A stretch of 64,000 nucleotides of DNA from Palsa-459 sp963841965 (GTDB lineage Bacteria; Actinomycetota; Acidimicrobiia; Acidimicrobiales; RAAP-2). Below, piece by piece: positions 48,174 through 57,051 of this stretch. Every line of letters starts with the position of its first letter. Within the stretch, counting starts at the first letter, position 1. Below the pieces are notes generated by a model. The model was given only the letters and a program-made list of their open reading frames with translations, was not told the origin of the DNA and searched no databases. The position numbers and the translations under genes are program-made. The stretch lies in NCBI GenBank assembly GCA_963841965.1, contig CAWJES010000010.1, positions 310,001 to 374,000 of the forward strand, written 5' to 3'.

Positions 48174-49805
48174 TCAGTCCTCGTTGGGGACGATCCCGGC
48201 GGCGTACTCGGCCTCGTACTCCTCGAGCGTCGCCTCGTCACCCTGGATCTTCGGGCCCTTGAACCACTTGCGCGCCGAGACGGCGTACCAGATGAAGACG
48301 ATCGCCATCACGACGATCAGGACCGGTCCCGCCCAGTTGAAGTCCGCTGCCGTGGACCACGGGTAGAACGACGGCGCGAAGAAGAGGATCGTGATCACGA
48401 CCACCCAGCACACCGCGATCCAGCCGATCGGCTTGCTCCACTTGCCGAGCGACCAGGGTCCCGGCTTGAAGCTCCTGCCCGCCCGAAGGCGCAGGAACAC
48501 CGGGATGACGTACGCGATGTAGATGGCGACCGTGCCGACCGAGACGATCGCGAAGAACGCCACGGAGTACCCGCCGACCTGGTACAGCGACGGGATGCCG
48601 AGGATGAACGCGACGACGCAGCAGAGCCACACGGCGTTGACGGGCGTCCTCGTGTCGGGGTGCAGCCGGTGCCACAGCCTGTGGCCGGGGACGGCACCGT
48701 CGCGGGAGAAGGCGTAGAGCATCCTCGAGTTCGCAGTCACCGACGCAAGGCCGCAGAAGAACATCGCCACCATCGAGATGATCACAAGCAGCTTGCCCCC
48801 GGTCCCGGTGATGGCGTCGACGAACAGCTGGCCGCCCGCCGTGGGCCCATTGAGGGCGAGTGCCGCGTACTGGGTCTGGCCGCCCTGGATCGAGAGGGTC
48901 ATCGCCAGGTTCAAGATGAATCCCGCGATGATCGACACGTAGATCGCCCGGACGATCCCGTTCGGGCCACCGGTGGAGGCGCCGTGGGTCTCCTCGGTCA
49001 TGTGGGCCGAGGCGTCGTAGCCGGTCAGCGTGTACTGCGCGAGGAGCAGGCCGATGGCGAAGGCGTAGACCCCGGCGAACGGCCCGGTCCACCCCGTCAG
49101 GTTCTCGTGGTGGAAGAGGAAGCTCACGCTCTGGTGGTGCTCGGGGATCGCGAGCAGCGCGATCACGATGACGGCCGTCCCGATCAGGTGCCAGTACGCG
49201 CTCACGTTGGCGAGCAGCGCCACGAGCTTCACGCGGAAGGTGTTGAAGAGCGCGTGAAGCAGCAGCAGGATCCCGTAGAACGCGAGGATCCACAGCACTG
49301 TCGTGTGGAAGCTGGACACGTACAGCGAGATGAGGAAGGCGACGTAGGTCGCGAGCCCGTAGTCAATCGACGCGGTGATCGCGACCTGGCCGACCAGATT
49401 GAACCACCCGCACGCCCACGACCACGCCGCCTTGTTCTTGGTCGCGAGCTGCGCGGACCAGTAGTACAGGCCGCCGGCGGTCGGATACGCCGAGCAGATC
49501 TCCGCCATCCCCATGCCCACGCAGAGGGTGAAGGCGCCGACGATGAACCACCCGATCGTGATCACGAAGGGTCCGCCGGCATCCATGCCGAGGTAGTAGG
49601 TGGTGATGCCGCCAGTCAGGATCGAGATGATGGAGAACGAGACCGCGAAGTTCGAGAACGAGCCCATCCCCCGGTTGAGCTCCTGGGCGTACCCGAGCTG
49701 GTGGAGTCGGCGGGTGTCCTCATCCATCCCCTCGGGATAGGTGGTCGCGCCAGACGGCGCGGCCACCCCTCCAGCGGCACTGCCAGCACCTAGGTCGTCG
49801 CTCAC
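48174..49805 (-). CDS. APC-superfamily amino acid/amine permease
   Basis: A 543-aa transporter with about 12 hydrophobic segments. The first span region QELNRGMGSFSNFAVSFSI, the motif YPTAGGLYYWSAQLA and YTLTGYDASAHMTEET are typical of the GABA/choline-type (BAT/ACT) branch of the APC superfamily. I chose GTG 49805, preceded by GAGAGGAG; the ATG at 49835 lies upstream of that site. It is divergent from a glutamine-synthetase-like ligase, which suggests it imports the amine or amino acid that the ligase consumes. Confidence 0.88.
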   Translation of the reverse strand: MSDDLGAGSAAGGVAAPSGATTYPEGMDEDTRRLHQLGYAQELNRGMGSFSNFAVSFSIISILTGGITTYYLGMDAGGPFVITIGWFIVGAFTLCVGMGMAEICSAYPTAGGLYYWSAQLATKNKAAWSWACGWFNLVGQVAITASIDYGLATYVAFLISLYVSSFHTTVLWILAFYGILLLLHALFNTFRVKLVALLANVSAYWHLIGTAVIVIALLAIPEHHQSVSFLFHHENLTGWTGPFAGVYAFAIGLLLAQYTLTGYDASAHMTEETHGASTGGPNGIVRAIYVSIIAGFILNLAMTLSIQGGQTQYAALALNGPTAGGQLFVDAITGTGGKLLVIISMVAMFFCGLASVTANSRMLYAFSRDGAVPGHRLWHRLHPDTRTPVNAVWLCCVVAFILGIPSLYQVGGYSVAFFAIVSVGTVAIYIAYVIPVFLRLRAGRSFKPGPWSLGKWSKPIGWIAVCWVVVITILFFAPSFYPWSTAADFNWAGPVLIVVMAIVFIWYAVSARKWFKGPKIQGDEATLEEYEAEYAAGIVPNED

Positions 49806-49841
49806 GCGGACTCCTCTCGCATTGCCCGGGACCATCCCCGA

Positions 49842-49881
49842 TTTGAAGTGAAGGCTTAGGTCTCAGCCACTTCGAAGTCAA
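49842..49881 (-). promoter_or_regulatory. Permease promoter with overlapping inverted repeat
   Basis: Minus-strand TTGACT (49876-49881) and TAAGCC (49853-49858) are spaced 17 nt. An inverted repeat, TTTGAAGTG (49842-49850) and CACTTCGAA (49868-49876; 8 of 9 positions match), frames the -10 box. This could be the operator of a regulator controlling the divergent permease and gamma-glutamyl ligase operons; no regulator gene is adjacent. Confidence 0.45.
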
Positions 49882-49986
49882 GGATCTCCGGCGGGGCGCT
49901 CGCGGCGGTCGAATTGTGCAGCCCTGCGTCCTCGATGCCATAGTTGCGGCACCCTGCGCAGTCACCCGCACCGTCGAGGAGTTGGA

Positions 49987-51354
49987 TTGTCGACACCCAT
50001 CCCAGGTCGCCTCACGCGCGAGCACCTGATCGAGCTCACCCGGATGGGGGAGATCGACACCGTGCTGGTCGCCATCGCCGACATGCAGGGCCGGCTCCAG
50101 GGCAAGCGCATGGACGCCACCTACTTCGTCGACGAGATCGTCGACGGCCCCGTCGAGGGATGCAGCTACCTGCTGGCATCCGACGTCGACATGCGGACCG
50201 TCGACGGCTTCGCGATGACGTCCTGGGAGCGCGGCTACGGCGACCTCGCGTTCAAGGCCGACTTCTCCACGATCCGCCGGGTCCCGTGGCACGAGAAGAC
50301 GGCGATCGTCTTCGCGGACGTCGAGACCGTCACGGGCGAGCCCGTCCTCCCCTCGCCGCGCCAGGTGCTCCTCGCGCAGGTGGACAGGCTGGCGGCCCGC
50401 GGGCGGGTGGGGATCACCGGCACCGAGCTGGAGTTCATCGTGTTCACCGCCACCTACGACGAGGCCTGGAACTCGGGCTACCGGTCGCTCTCCCCCGTCA
50501 ACCTCTACAACGTCGACTACTCGCTCCAGGGCACGGCCCGGATCGAGCCGCTGCTCGGTCGGATGCGCCGCTCGATGCGCGCCGCGGGGATGGTGGTCGA
50601 GTCCGCGAAGGGCGAGTGCAACCTCGGCCAGCACGAGATCGCCTTCAAGTACGCCGGCCTCGTCGACAAGGCGGACGAGCACAGCCTCTTCAAGCTCGGC
50701 GCCAAGGAGATCGCCGACCAGGAGGGCTGCAGCCTCACGTTCATGGCGAAGTACGACGAGCGCGAGGGCAATTCATGCCACATCCACCTCTCGCTGCGCG
50801 ACGCCGATGACCGGCCCGTGTTCGCCGGGACCGAGCCCCACGGGTTCTCGACGGAGTTCCAGCACTTCCTCGCCGGGCTGCTGGCGTACTCGCGGGAGCT
50901 CTCCGTGTTCCTCGCCCCCAACATCAACAGCTACAAGCGGTTCGTCCAGGGCTCCTTCGCCCCGACGGCGATGCTGTGGGGCCTCGACAACCGCACCTGC
51001 GCCTACCGGGTCGTGGGGCACGGCCCGTCGCTGCGCTTCGAGTGCCGGATCCCGGGCGGGGACGTCAACCCCTACCTCGCGATCGCCGCGCTCGTCGCCG
51101 CGGGCGAGCGCGGCGTCGCAGAGGAGCTCGTCCTCCCGCCGGCGTTCGAGGGCAACGCCTACGACGCGCCGGCCGCGCGCGTGCCGGCCACCCTCGCAGC
51201 GGCGATCGACCTGTTCAACAACAGCCAGATGGCCCGCGACGCCTTCTCCGACGAGGTCGTCGACCACTACGTCCACGCCGCGCGCATCGAGGTCGACACG
51301 TTCGGCGCCGCCGTCACCGACTGGGAGCGGTTCCGGGGGTTCGAGCGCCTGTGA
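49987..51354 (+). CDS. Glutamine-synthetase-like ligase (gamma-glutamylamine synthetase candidate)
   Basis: A 455-aa enzyme of the glutamine synthetase family that is not a housekeeping GlnA. TTG start at 49987 after GAGGAG. Active-site parts are visible: GITGTELEFIVF, SAKGECNLGQHEIAFKY, SCHIHLSLRD, NSYKRFVQGSFAPTAMLWG and RIPGGDVNPYLAIAAL. No adenylylation-site tail typical of GlnA is apparent. Such proteins (PuuA, GlnA3/GlnA4, IpuC) attach glutamate to polyamines, ethanolamine or alkylamines. The co-transcribed aldehyde dehydrogenase and divergent permease support an amine-catabolic role; the specific amine is unknown. Confidence 0.85.
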   Translation: MSTPIPGRLTREHLIELTRMGEIDTVLVAIADMQGRLQGKRMDATYFVDEIVDGPVEGCSYLLASDVDMRTVDGFAMTSWERGYGDLAFKADFSTIRRVPWHEKTAIVFADVETVTGEPVLPSPRQVLLAQVDRLAARGRVGITGTELEFIVFTATYDEAWNSGYRSLSPVNLYNVDYSLQGTARIEPLLGRMRRSMRAAGMVVESAKGECNLGQHEIAFKYAGLVDKADEHSLFKLGAKEIADQEGCSLTFMAKYDEREGNSCHIHLSLRDADDRPVFAGTEPHGFSTEFQHFLAGLLAYSRELSVFLAPNINSYKRFVQGSFAPTAMLWGLDNRTCAYRVVGHGPSLRFECRIPGGDVNPYLAIAALVAAGERGVAEELVLPPAFEGNAYDAPAARVPATLAAAIDLFNNSQMARDAFSDEVVDHYVHAARIEVDTFGAAVTDWERFRGFERL

Positions 51355-52715
51355 CCGCGATCCTGCCCATCATCAACCCGTCGACCGAGCTCGAGATCGC
51401 GTCGGTGGAGCTGCTCGACCTCGACGAGGCCGATCGCGCGATCGCCCGCGCGGCGGCCGCCGCACCCGCCTGGCGGGCCGTCACCCCCGCAGACCGGGCC
51501 CGCCTGCTGCGCAGGTTCGCCGAGGTCGTCGACAGTCACAACGAGGAGCTCGCGCTGCTGGAGGTCGCCAACGCCGGGCACACGATCGGCAACGCGAGGT
51601 GGGAGGCGGGCAACGTCCGCGACGTCCTCGCCTACTACGCAGGTGCGCCCGAGCGCCACGCCGGCCGGCAGATCCCCGTCGCGGGCGGCGTCGACCTGAC
51701 GTTCTACGAGCCGCTCGGCGTTGTCGGGATCATCGTCCCGTGGAACTTCCCGATGCCGATCGCGGCGTGGGGGCTCGGACCCGCGCTGGCGGCCGGCAAC
51801 ACGGTCGTGCTGAAGCCGGCGACGCTGACACCGCTCACCGCGCTGCGGCTCGCCGAGCTGGGGCTCGACGCCGGGCTCCCCGAGGGCGTGTTCCAGGTCC
51901 TGCCCGGCGAGGGGTCGACCGTCGGCTACCGGTTCGTCACGAACCCGGCGGTCCGCAAGGTGTGCTTCACCGGATCGACCTCCGCTGGCAAGCAGGTCAT
52001 GGCCGGCTGCGCCGAGCAGGTCAAGCGGGTCACCCTGGAGCTCGGCGGCAAGAGCGCGAACATCGTCTTCGCCGACGCGGACCTGGAGCGCGCCGCGGCG
52101 ATGGCGCCGTCGGCCGTCTTCGACAACGCGGGGCAGGACTGCTGCGCGCGTTCGCGGCTCCTGGTCGAGGCGTCCGCCTACGACCGGTTCATGGAGCTGC
52201 TCGAGCCCGCGGTCAAGGGCTTCCGGGTCCTCGACCCAGCCGACGAGTCGAGCGAGATGGGGCCCCTGATCACCGCGGCCCAGCGCGAGAGCGTCGCGTC
52301 CTACGTCGACGAGGCCACCGTCGCGTTCCGAGGCAGTGCCCCCGACGGACCGGGGTACTGGTTCGCGCCCACGGTGCTCGAGCCCACGAGCCGTGACGAC
52401 CGGGCGCTGCGCGAGGAGATCTTCGGCCCGGTCGTCTCAGTGGTCCGCTTCGAGGACGAGGCAGCGGCCATCGCGGTCGCGAACGACACGGAGTTCGGCC
52501 TCTCGGGATCGATCTGGACGCGCGACGTCGGCAGGGCGCTGCGCGTGGCTCGGGCCGTGGAGACCGGCGCGCTCTCGGTCAACTCGAACTCGTCGGTGCG
52601 GTACTCGACACCGTTCGGGGGGTACAAGCAGTCCGGCATCGGCCGCGAGCTCGGGCCCGACGCGCTGCGCAGCTTCAGCGAAGAGAAGAACGTCTTCATA
52701 GCGACGGAGGACTGA
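51351..52715 (+). CDS. NAD(P)-dependent aldehyde dehydrogenase
   Basis: A 454-aa aldehyde dehydrogenase. The catalytic Cys lies in DNAGQDCCARSRLLV, the general-base Glu in VTLELGGKSANIVF, and the cofactor loop in FTGSTSAGKQVM; GIIVPWNFPMPIAAWGLGPA is conserved. The GTG start at 51351 overlaps the ligase stop (GTGA). It would oxidise the aldehyde formed from the gamma-glutamylated amine, as PuuC does, although the oxidase/aminotransferase step that makes that aldehyde is not encoded here. Confidence 0.9.
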   Translation: MTAILPIINPSTELEIASVELLDLDEADRAIARAAAAAPAWRAVTPADRARLLRRFAEVVDSHNEELALLEVANAGHTIGNARWEAGNVRDVLAYYAGAPERHAGRQIPVAGGVDLTFYEPLGVVGIIVPWNFPMPIAAWGLGPALAAGNTVVLKPATLTPLTALRLAELGLDAGLPEGVFQVLPGEGSTVGYRFVTNPAVRKVCFTGSTSAGKQVMAGCAEQVKRVTLELGGKSANIVFADADLERAAAMAPSAVFDNAGQDCCARSRLLVEASAYDRFMELLEPAVKGFRVLDPADESSEMGPLITAAQRESVASYVDEATVAFRGSAPDGPGYWFAPTVLEPTSRDDRALREEIFGPVVSVVRFEDEAAAIAVANDTEFGLSGSIWTRDVGRALRVARAVETGALSVNSNSSVRYSTPFGGYKQSGIGRELGPDALRSFSEEKNVFIATED

Positions 52716-53479
52716 TGGGACGCCTGGACAGCAAGGTCGCCGTGATCACCGGCGCTGCGAGCGGGATCGGGCGCGCCAGCGCGATCCGCTTCGCCGCGGA
52801 GGGGGCGAAGGTGGTCGTCGCGGACCTCGCCGAGCGCGAGGGCACCCAGCTCGCGGGCGAGATCGACGGCACCTACGTGAGCGTGGATGTCGCCGACGAG
52901 GCGAGTGTCGAGGCGCTCTACGAGACGACGGCGGCCACCTACGGCGGCATCGACATCCTCTTCAACAACGCGGGGATCTCGCCCCCCGAGGACGACTCGA
53001 TCCTGACGACGGAGATCGACGCGTGGCGGCGCGTGCAGGAGGTCAACCTGACCTCGGTCTACCTCTGCTGCCGCTACGGCATCCCGCACCTCCAGCGGCG
53101 CGGCGGCGGGTCGATCATCAACACCGCGTCGTTCGTCGCGGTACTGGGGTCGGCGACGTCGCAGATCTCCTACACCGCGTCGAAGGGCGGCGTGCTCTCG
53201 ATGAGCCGCGAGCTCGGGGTGCAGTTCGCCCGCGAGGGCATCAGGGTCAACGCGCTGTGCCCGGGCCCGGTCAACACGCCCCTCCTCCGAGAGCTCTTCG
53301 CCAAGGACCCCGAGCGAGCGGCGCGCAGGCTCGTGCACGTCCCGCTCGGGCGGTTCGCGGAGCCCGAGGAGATCGCGAGCGCGGCGCTCTTCCTCGCCAG
53401 CGACGACGCCTCCTTCATCACGGCATCGACGTTCCTCGTCGACGGCGGGATCCAGGGCGCCTACGTGACACCCCTGTAG
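52715..53479 (+). CDS. Short-chain dehydrogenase/reductase
   Basis: A 254-aa classical SDR. The NAD-binding Gly motif is VITGAASGIGRASAIRFA, NNAGIS is present, and the catalytic Ser/Tyr/Lys lie in INTASFVAVLG and YTASKGGVLS. Asp41 after the second strand (VVVADLAE) suggests NAD rather than NADP. Its ATG shares one base with the upstream stop (TGATG). Third gene of the amine block, so it may oxidise an alcohol intermediate; the substrate is not identifiable from sequence. Confidence 0.88.
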   Translation: MGRLDSKVAVITGAASGIGRASAIRFAAEGAKVVVADLAEREGTQLAGEIDGTYVSVDVADEASVEALYETTAATYGGIDILFNNAGISPPEDDSILTTEIDAWRRVQEVNLTSVYLCCRYGIPHLQRRGGGSIINTASFVAVLGSATSQISYTASKGGVLSMSRELGVQFAREGIRVNALCPGPVNTPLLRELFAKDPERAARRLVHVPLGRFAEPEEIASAALFLASDDASFITASTFLVDGGIQGAYVTPL

Positions 53480-53494
53480 GTCGGCCGGGGGCCT

Positions 53495-54304
53495 TCAGAT
53501 CCCGAGGATGAAGCGCTCGACGGCGATCGCGAACCCCTCATCGTCGTTGGACGTGGTCACGTGGCGAGCCGCGCGGTGGACCTGGACGTCGGCGTTGCCC
53601 ATCGCGATGCTGACGCCGGAGTGCGCGAACATCAGCACGTCGTTCGGCATGTCGCCGATGGTCGCGATCTCGTCCTCGTGGACGTCGTAGGTTCTCGCGA
53701 GGTAGCGCACGACGCTCCCCTTGTTCGCCCTCGGATGGGTGACATCGAGGTAGTACAGCTGCGAGCGCGCCGCTGAGACCTCCTTGCCGAACTGCTCCTT
53801 GGCGGCGGCCGACGCGTCCTGGACGTGCTCGTGGTCGTCGCTCACGCCCACGATCTTCGCGACGTTCCCGGTCACACCGTCGAAGGTCGCCACGACGGTC
53901 GGATCGAACCCGCACGTCCACGCCTCGTGGCGCACGTGCGGGCCGTCGCGGTCCAGGACGAGCCAGTCCGAGCCCTGGTAGACCCAGACGCTGAGCCGGA
54001 ACGACTCGAGCAGCGTGACGATCGGGGCGACCAGCTCCTCGGGGATGGTCCGCTCCTCGAGCACCTCCATCTGCGCGTCCACCACGAGCCCCCCGTTGAA
54101 TCCGGCCAGCGGGGTCGTGATCGACAGCGGGTCGATGAGCATCGCCATGCCCCGCGGGGGGCGCCCGCTCGTCACGGCGAACAGCACGCCGGCGCGGTGG
54201 AGCTGGTCGACCGCCTCGATCGAGCGGTTCGTGAGGATCTTCTCCGAGGTCACGAGCGTCCCGTCGACGTCCGAGAGCAGCAGCTTCACCCGGGGCGACC
54301 TCAC
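53495..54304 (-). CDS. HAD-superfamily phosphatase (Cof type)
   Basis: A 269-aa Cof-type HAD hydrolase. Motif I is LLLSDVDGTLVTS, motif II FAVTSGRPPRGM, motif III the Lys of ANKGSVVRYL, and motif IV IGDMPNDVLMF. A large cap domain lies between. These enzymes dephosphorylate sugar phosphates or pyridoxal phosphate. The GTG at 54304 overlaps the zwf stop (GTGA), so it is the last gene of the pentose phosphate operon; it could act as a sugar-phosphate safety valve, which is inference. Confidence 0.87.
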   Translation of the reverse strand: MRSPRVKLLLSDVDGTLVTSEKILTNRSIEAVDQLHRAGVLFAVTSGRPPRGMAMLIDPLSITTPLAGFNGGLVVDAQMEVLEERTIPEELVAPIVTLLESFRLSVWVYQGSDWLVLDRDGPHVRHEAWTCGFDPTVVATFDGVTGNVAKIVGVSDDHEHVQDASAAAKEQFGKEVSAARSQLYYLDVTHPRANKGSVVRYLARTYDVHEDEIATIGDMPNDVLMFAHSGVSIAMGNADVQVHRAARHVTTSNDDEGFAIAVERFILGI

Positions 54305-55742
54305 TGCGACAGGTTCCAGTGGCAGGGCTCGGCCAGCCGGTCGACGGACGGCGGACCCCAGGAGCCGACCTCGTAGGGCTCGACGGGCGGGGGTTCTCGA
54401 GCAGCGGCGCCGAGACCTCCCAGAGCCGCTCGATCCCGTCGGAGCGCGTGAACAGCGACTGGTTGCCGAGCATCGCCTCGAGGATCAGGTGCTCGTACGC
54501 CTCGAGGTTGTGCACCGCGAGGAAGGAGTCCGAGTAGCGGAAGGTCATCTCCGCGTCACCGAGCCGCATCTGGGGGCCGGGCAGCTTGGCGAGGAAGTTG
54601 GCGTGGATGGAGCCGGGGTCGGCGAAGTCGATCACGAGCCGGTTCCCGCGCTGCGAGCGCGCCTGGGCGTCGAGCGCGAAGATCCGCAGCGCGGGCTCGC
54701 GGTAGCCGACCGTGACCACCTGGCGGCTCTGGGCGAGGCTCTTGCCGGTGCGAAGCAGGAACGGCACGCCCTTCCAGCGCCAGTTGTCGATCTCGCAGCG
54801 CAGCGCGACGAACGTCTCGGCCTGCGAGTCCGGCGCAACGCCCGGCTCGGCGCGGTAACCCTCGTACTGGCCGCGCACCACGTGCTGGACGTCGATCGGG
54901 ACCATGGACTCGAAGACCTTGACCATCTCGTCGCGCAGCGACTTCGCGCCCAGCGAGGTCGGCGGCTCCATCGCCACGACGCCCATCAGCTGGAAGAGGT
55001 GGGTCACGACCATGTCCCGGAACGCCCCGGTCTGCTCGAAGAACGCGGCGCGGCCCTCGATCGAGAGGGTCTCGGGGACGTCGATCTGCACGTAGGCGAC
55101 GTGGTCGCGGTTCCAGATGGGCTCGAAGAGCCCGTTCGCGAACCGCAGCGCGAGGATGTTGTCGACCGACTCCTTTCCCAGGAAGTGGTCGATCCGGAAG
55201 ATCTGGGACTCGTCGAAGCTCGCGCGGATGGTCTCGTTGAGCGCGCGGGCGGACGCGAGGTCGCGGCCGAACGGCTTCTCGCAGATGACCTTGGCGTCCT
55301 CGTTCAGGCCGCTCGCCCCGAGCATCTCGACCATCGAGGGGAAGGCCGTCGGGGGCACGGCGAGGTGGTGCAGGAGGTGGGCGTCGCCGCCGATCTCGCC
55401 CTTCGCGGCTTCGACCGCCTTCACGAGCCGCGAGGCGTCGTCAGGCTCGGCGATCCCGAACGAGAGCATCGCCTCGAAGCTGTCCCAGTCGCTCCCCTCG
55501 GGCTTGAAGCGCCCGAACTCGGCGACGGCGCCGCGCGCGTGGGTCCGGAACGCGTCCGTCGTCATCGCGAACTGCTCGGGCGCGGATCCCACGATCCTGC
55601 ACCCGACTGGCAGGAGCCCGGCCATGCTGAGGTGGAACAATCCTGGGATCAGCTTGCGCTTGGCGAGGTCGCCGGTGGCGCCGAACAGGACGATGACGTG
55701 GTTCTCGGGCCTCTCGACGCCATGCGTCGTCGCACGAGCCAT
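54301..55742 (-). CDS. zwf: Glucose-6-phosphate 1-dehydrogenase, one frameshift near the end
   Basis: First step of the oxidative pentose phosphate pathway. It starts at ATG 55742, sharing a base with the rpiA stop. The NADP motif is IVLFGATGDLAKRKLIPGL, and the catalytic region FRIDHFLGKESVDNIL is intact. A C-run of five at 54389-54393 should be six: after ...APLLENP the frame shifts, and repair gives PPVEPYEVGSWGPPSVDRL to the stop at 54301-54303. Repaired length 480 aa, normal for the family. The unrepaired frame falsely runs on through the HAD gene. Confidence 0.93.
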
Positions 55743-56398
55743 CAGCCGTCACCTCCGGGGGCCGACAGTTCCACCGTGTCCCCGCGTCCGACGAGCACCT
55801 TACCGACGATCCTCGGCGCGAAGAGGCCGTGGTCGACGACGCCGGGGATCGAGTCGAGCCACGCCGCGAGGGCGGCGGGATCCGACACGTCGCCGAGGTA
55901 ATCGGCGATCACCCCGCCGTCGGGGCTCGGCGGGACGTCGCGGAGCGTGGCATCGGCGAGCTGGCGCAGCGTGACGGGGAGCCCGAACCCGAGCAGTTCG
56001 AGCGGGATCGGGGACCGTAGGGCGGGCACCGGCTTCGAGGAGTCCGCGATCACGACGAACAGGTCCGCGGCGCAGGCAACGATCTTCTCCCTCGTGAGCG
56101 CGGCACCGCCGCCCTTCACGAGCCAGCCGTCCGGGGAGATCTGATCGGCCCCGTCGATGGCGATGTCCAGCCGGTCGAGCGAGTCGAAGGGCTCGACCCT
56201 GATGCCGAGCTCGCGGGCCGCGGCCTCGGTGCGCGGCGACGTCGCGACGCACGTGACCTCGATCCTCCGTGCCGCAAGGGCGGGGAGCAGGTGGGCCACG
56301 GTCGAGCCCGTGCCGAGCCCGACGGTCATGCCGTCGTCGACCAGCTGCGCCGCCGCCTGCGCGGCACGCTGCTTCTCCCTCTCGAGGTCCATGGTCAC
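55742..56398 (-). CDS. rpiA: Ribose-5-phosphate isomerase A
   Basis: Interconverts ribose 5-phosphate and ribulose 5-phosphate. The protein is 218 aa. GLGTGSTVAHLLPALAAR, FDSLDRLDIAIDGADQISPD and LVKGGGAALTREKIVA are RpiA signatures, with the catalytic Asp/Glu in DGAD and TREK. GTG 56398 overlaps the pgl stop (GTGA); ATG 56392 is a slightly shorter alternative. The frame extends upstream through pgl only as an artefact. Fully intact. Confidence 0.93.
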   Translation of the reverse strand: MTMDLEREKQRAAQAAAQLVDDGMTVGLGTGSTVAHLLPALAARRIEVTCVATSPRTEAAARELGIRVEPFDSLDRLDIAIDGADQISPDGWLVKGGGAALTREKIVACAADLFVVIADSSKPVPALRSPIPLELLGFGLPVTLRQLADATLRDVPPSPDGGVIADYLGDVSDPAALAAWLDSIPGVVDHGLFAPRIVGKVLVGRGDTVELSAPGGDG

Positions 56399-57050
56399 GC
56401 GGCCGCCGCATCCGCGAGGACGAGCGAGCTGCGCGCCGCCACCCGGCCGGCGGGGATCGACCGGTCCCCGTCGAGCAGGCGCTCCAGGGCCTCGCGCTTG
56501 TCCGCCCCGGTGACCAGCCACAGCAGCTGGTCGGCGCGTGCGAGCGCAGGGTAGGTGAGCGTCATGCGTCGGTGCCCCTGATAGGGGGCCGTGACCCCGA
56601 CGAGCCGGTCTTCCAGCTCGAGGACGGGATCGCCCGGGACGAGCGAGGCCGTGTGGCCGTCGGGCCCGAGCCCGAGGTGCACGAGGTCGAAGCGGTCGGG
56701 CAGCGCAAGCGCGTAGCGGTCTGCGGCGGCATCGAGGTCGTCGTCGGTGACGCCCATGGGCACGACGCGTGCCGGGCCTTCGCCGATGCACGCCCGAAGG
56801 TGGGTGAGGTTCCGGTCGGGATCGCCGTCGGGCGCGACGCGCTCGTCGACCTGGAAGAGCACCACGTGCGCCCACGGGACGTCGCGCTCCACGAGCTCGG
56901 CGAACATCGCCCAGGGCGTGCGCCCGCCGCTTACCGCGAAGGTGAACGTCCCGCGGGCCGCAACCGCGTCGCGCGCGAGCTGGGCGACGTAGTCGGCGGC
57001 CGCCGGTGCGACCTCGTCTGGCATCGAAGATCTCGCGGAGCTCGTGGCGC
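56395..57050 (-). CDS. pgl: 6-phosphogluconolactonase (DevB/Pgl), frameshift near the start
   Basis: Hydrolyses 6-phosphogluconolactone. FTFAVSGGRTPWAMFAEL, HVVLFQVDERVAPDGDPDRN, HLGLGPDGHTASLVPGD and WLVTGADKREALERLLDG mark the family. The natural start is probably GTG 57050 (RHELREIFDAPDEVAPAA), two nt before the gnd stop, but one base is missing near 57018-57021; the shorter in-frame ATG is at 57022. Repaired length about 218 aa (usual 220-260). It is coupled to rpiA by a GTGA overlap. Confidence 0.88.
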
Positions 57051-57051
57051 A

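Noticed and set aside
53538..55742. 734-aa fusion of Zwf with an arginine/proline-rich tail
   Set aside because: Caused by a one-base loss in a C-run; the tail is out-of-frame HAD sequence.
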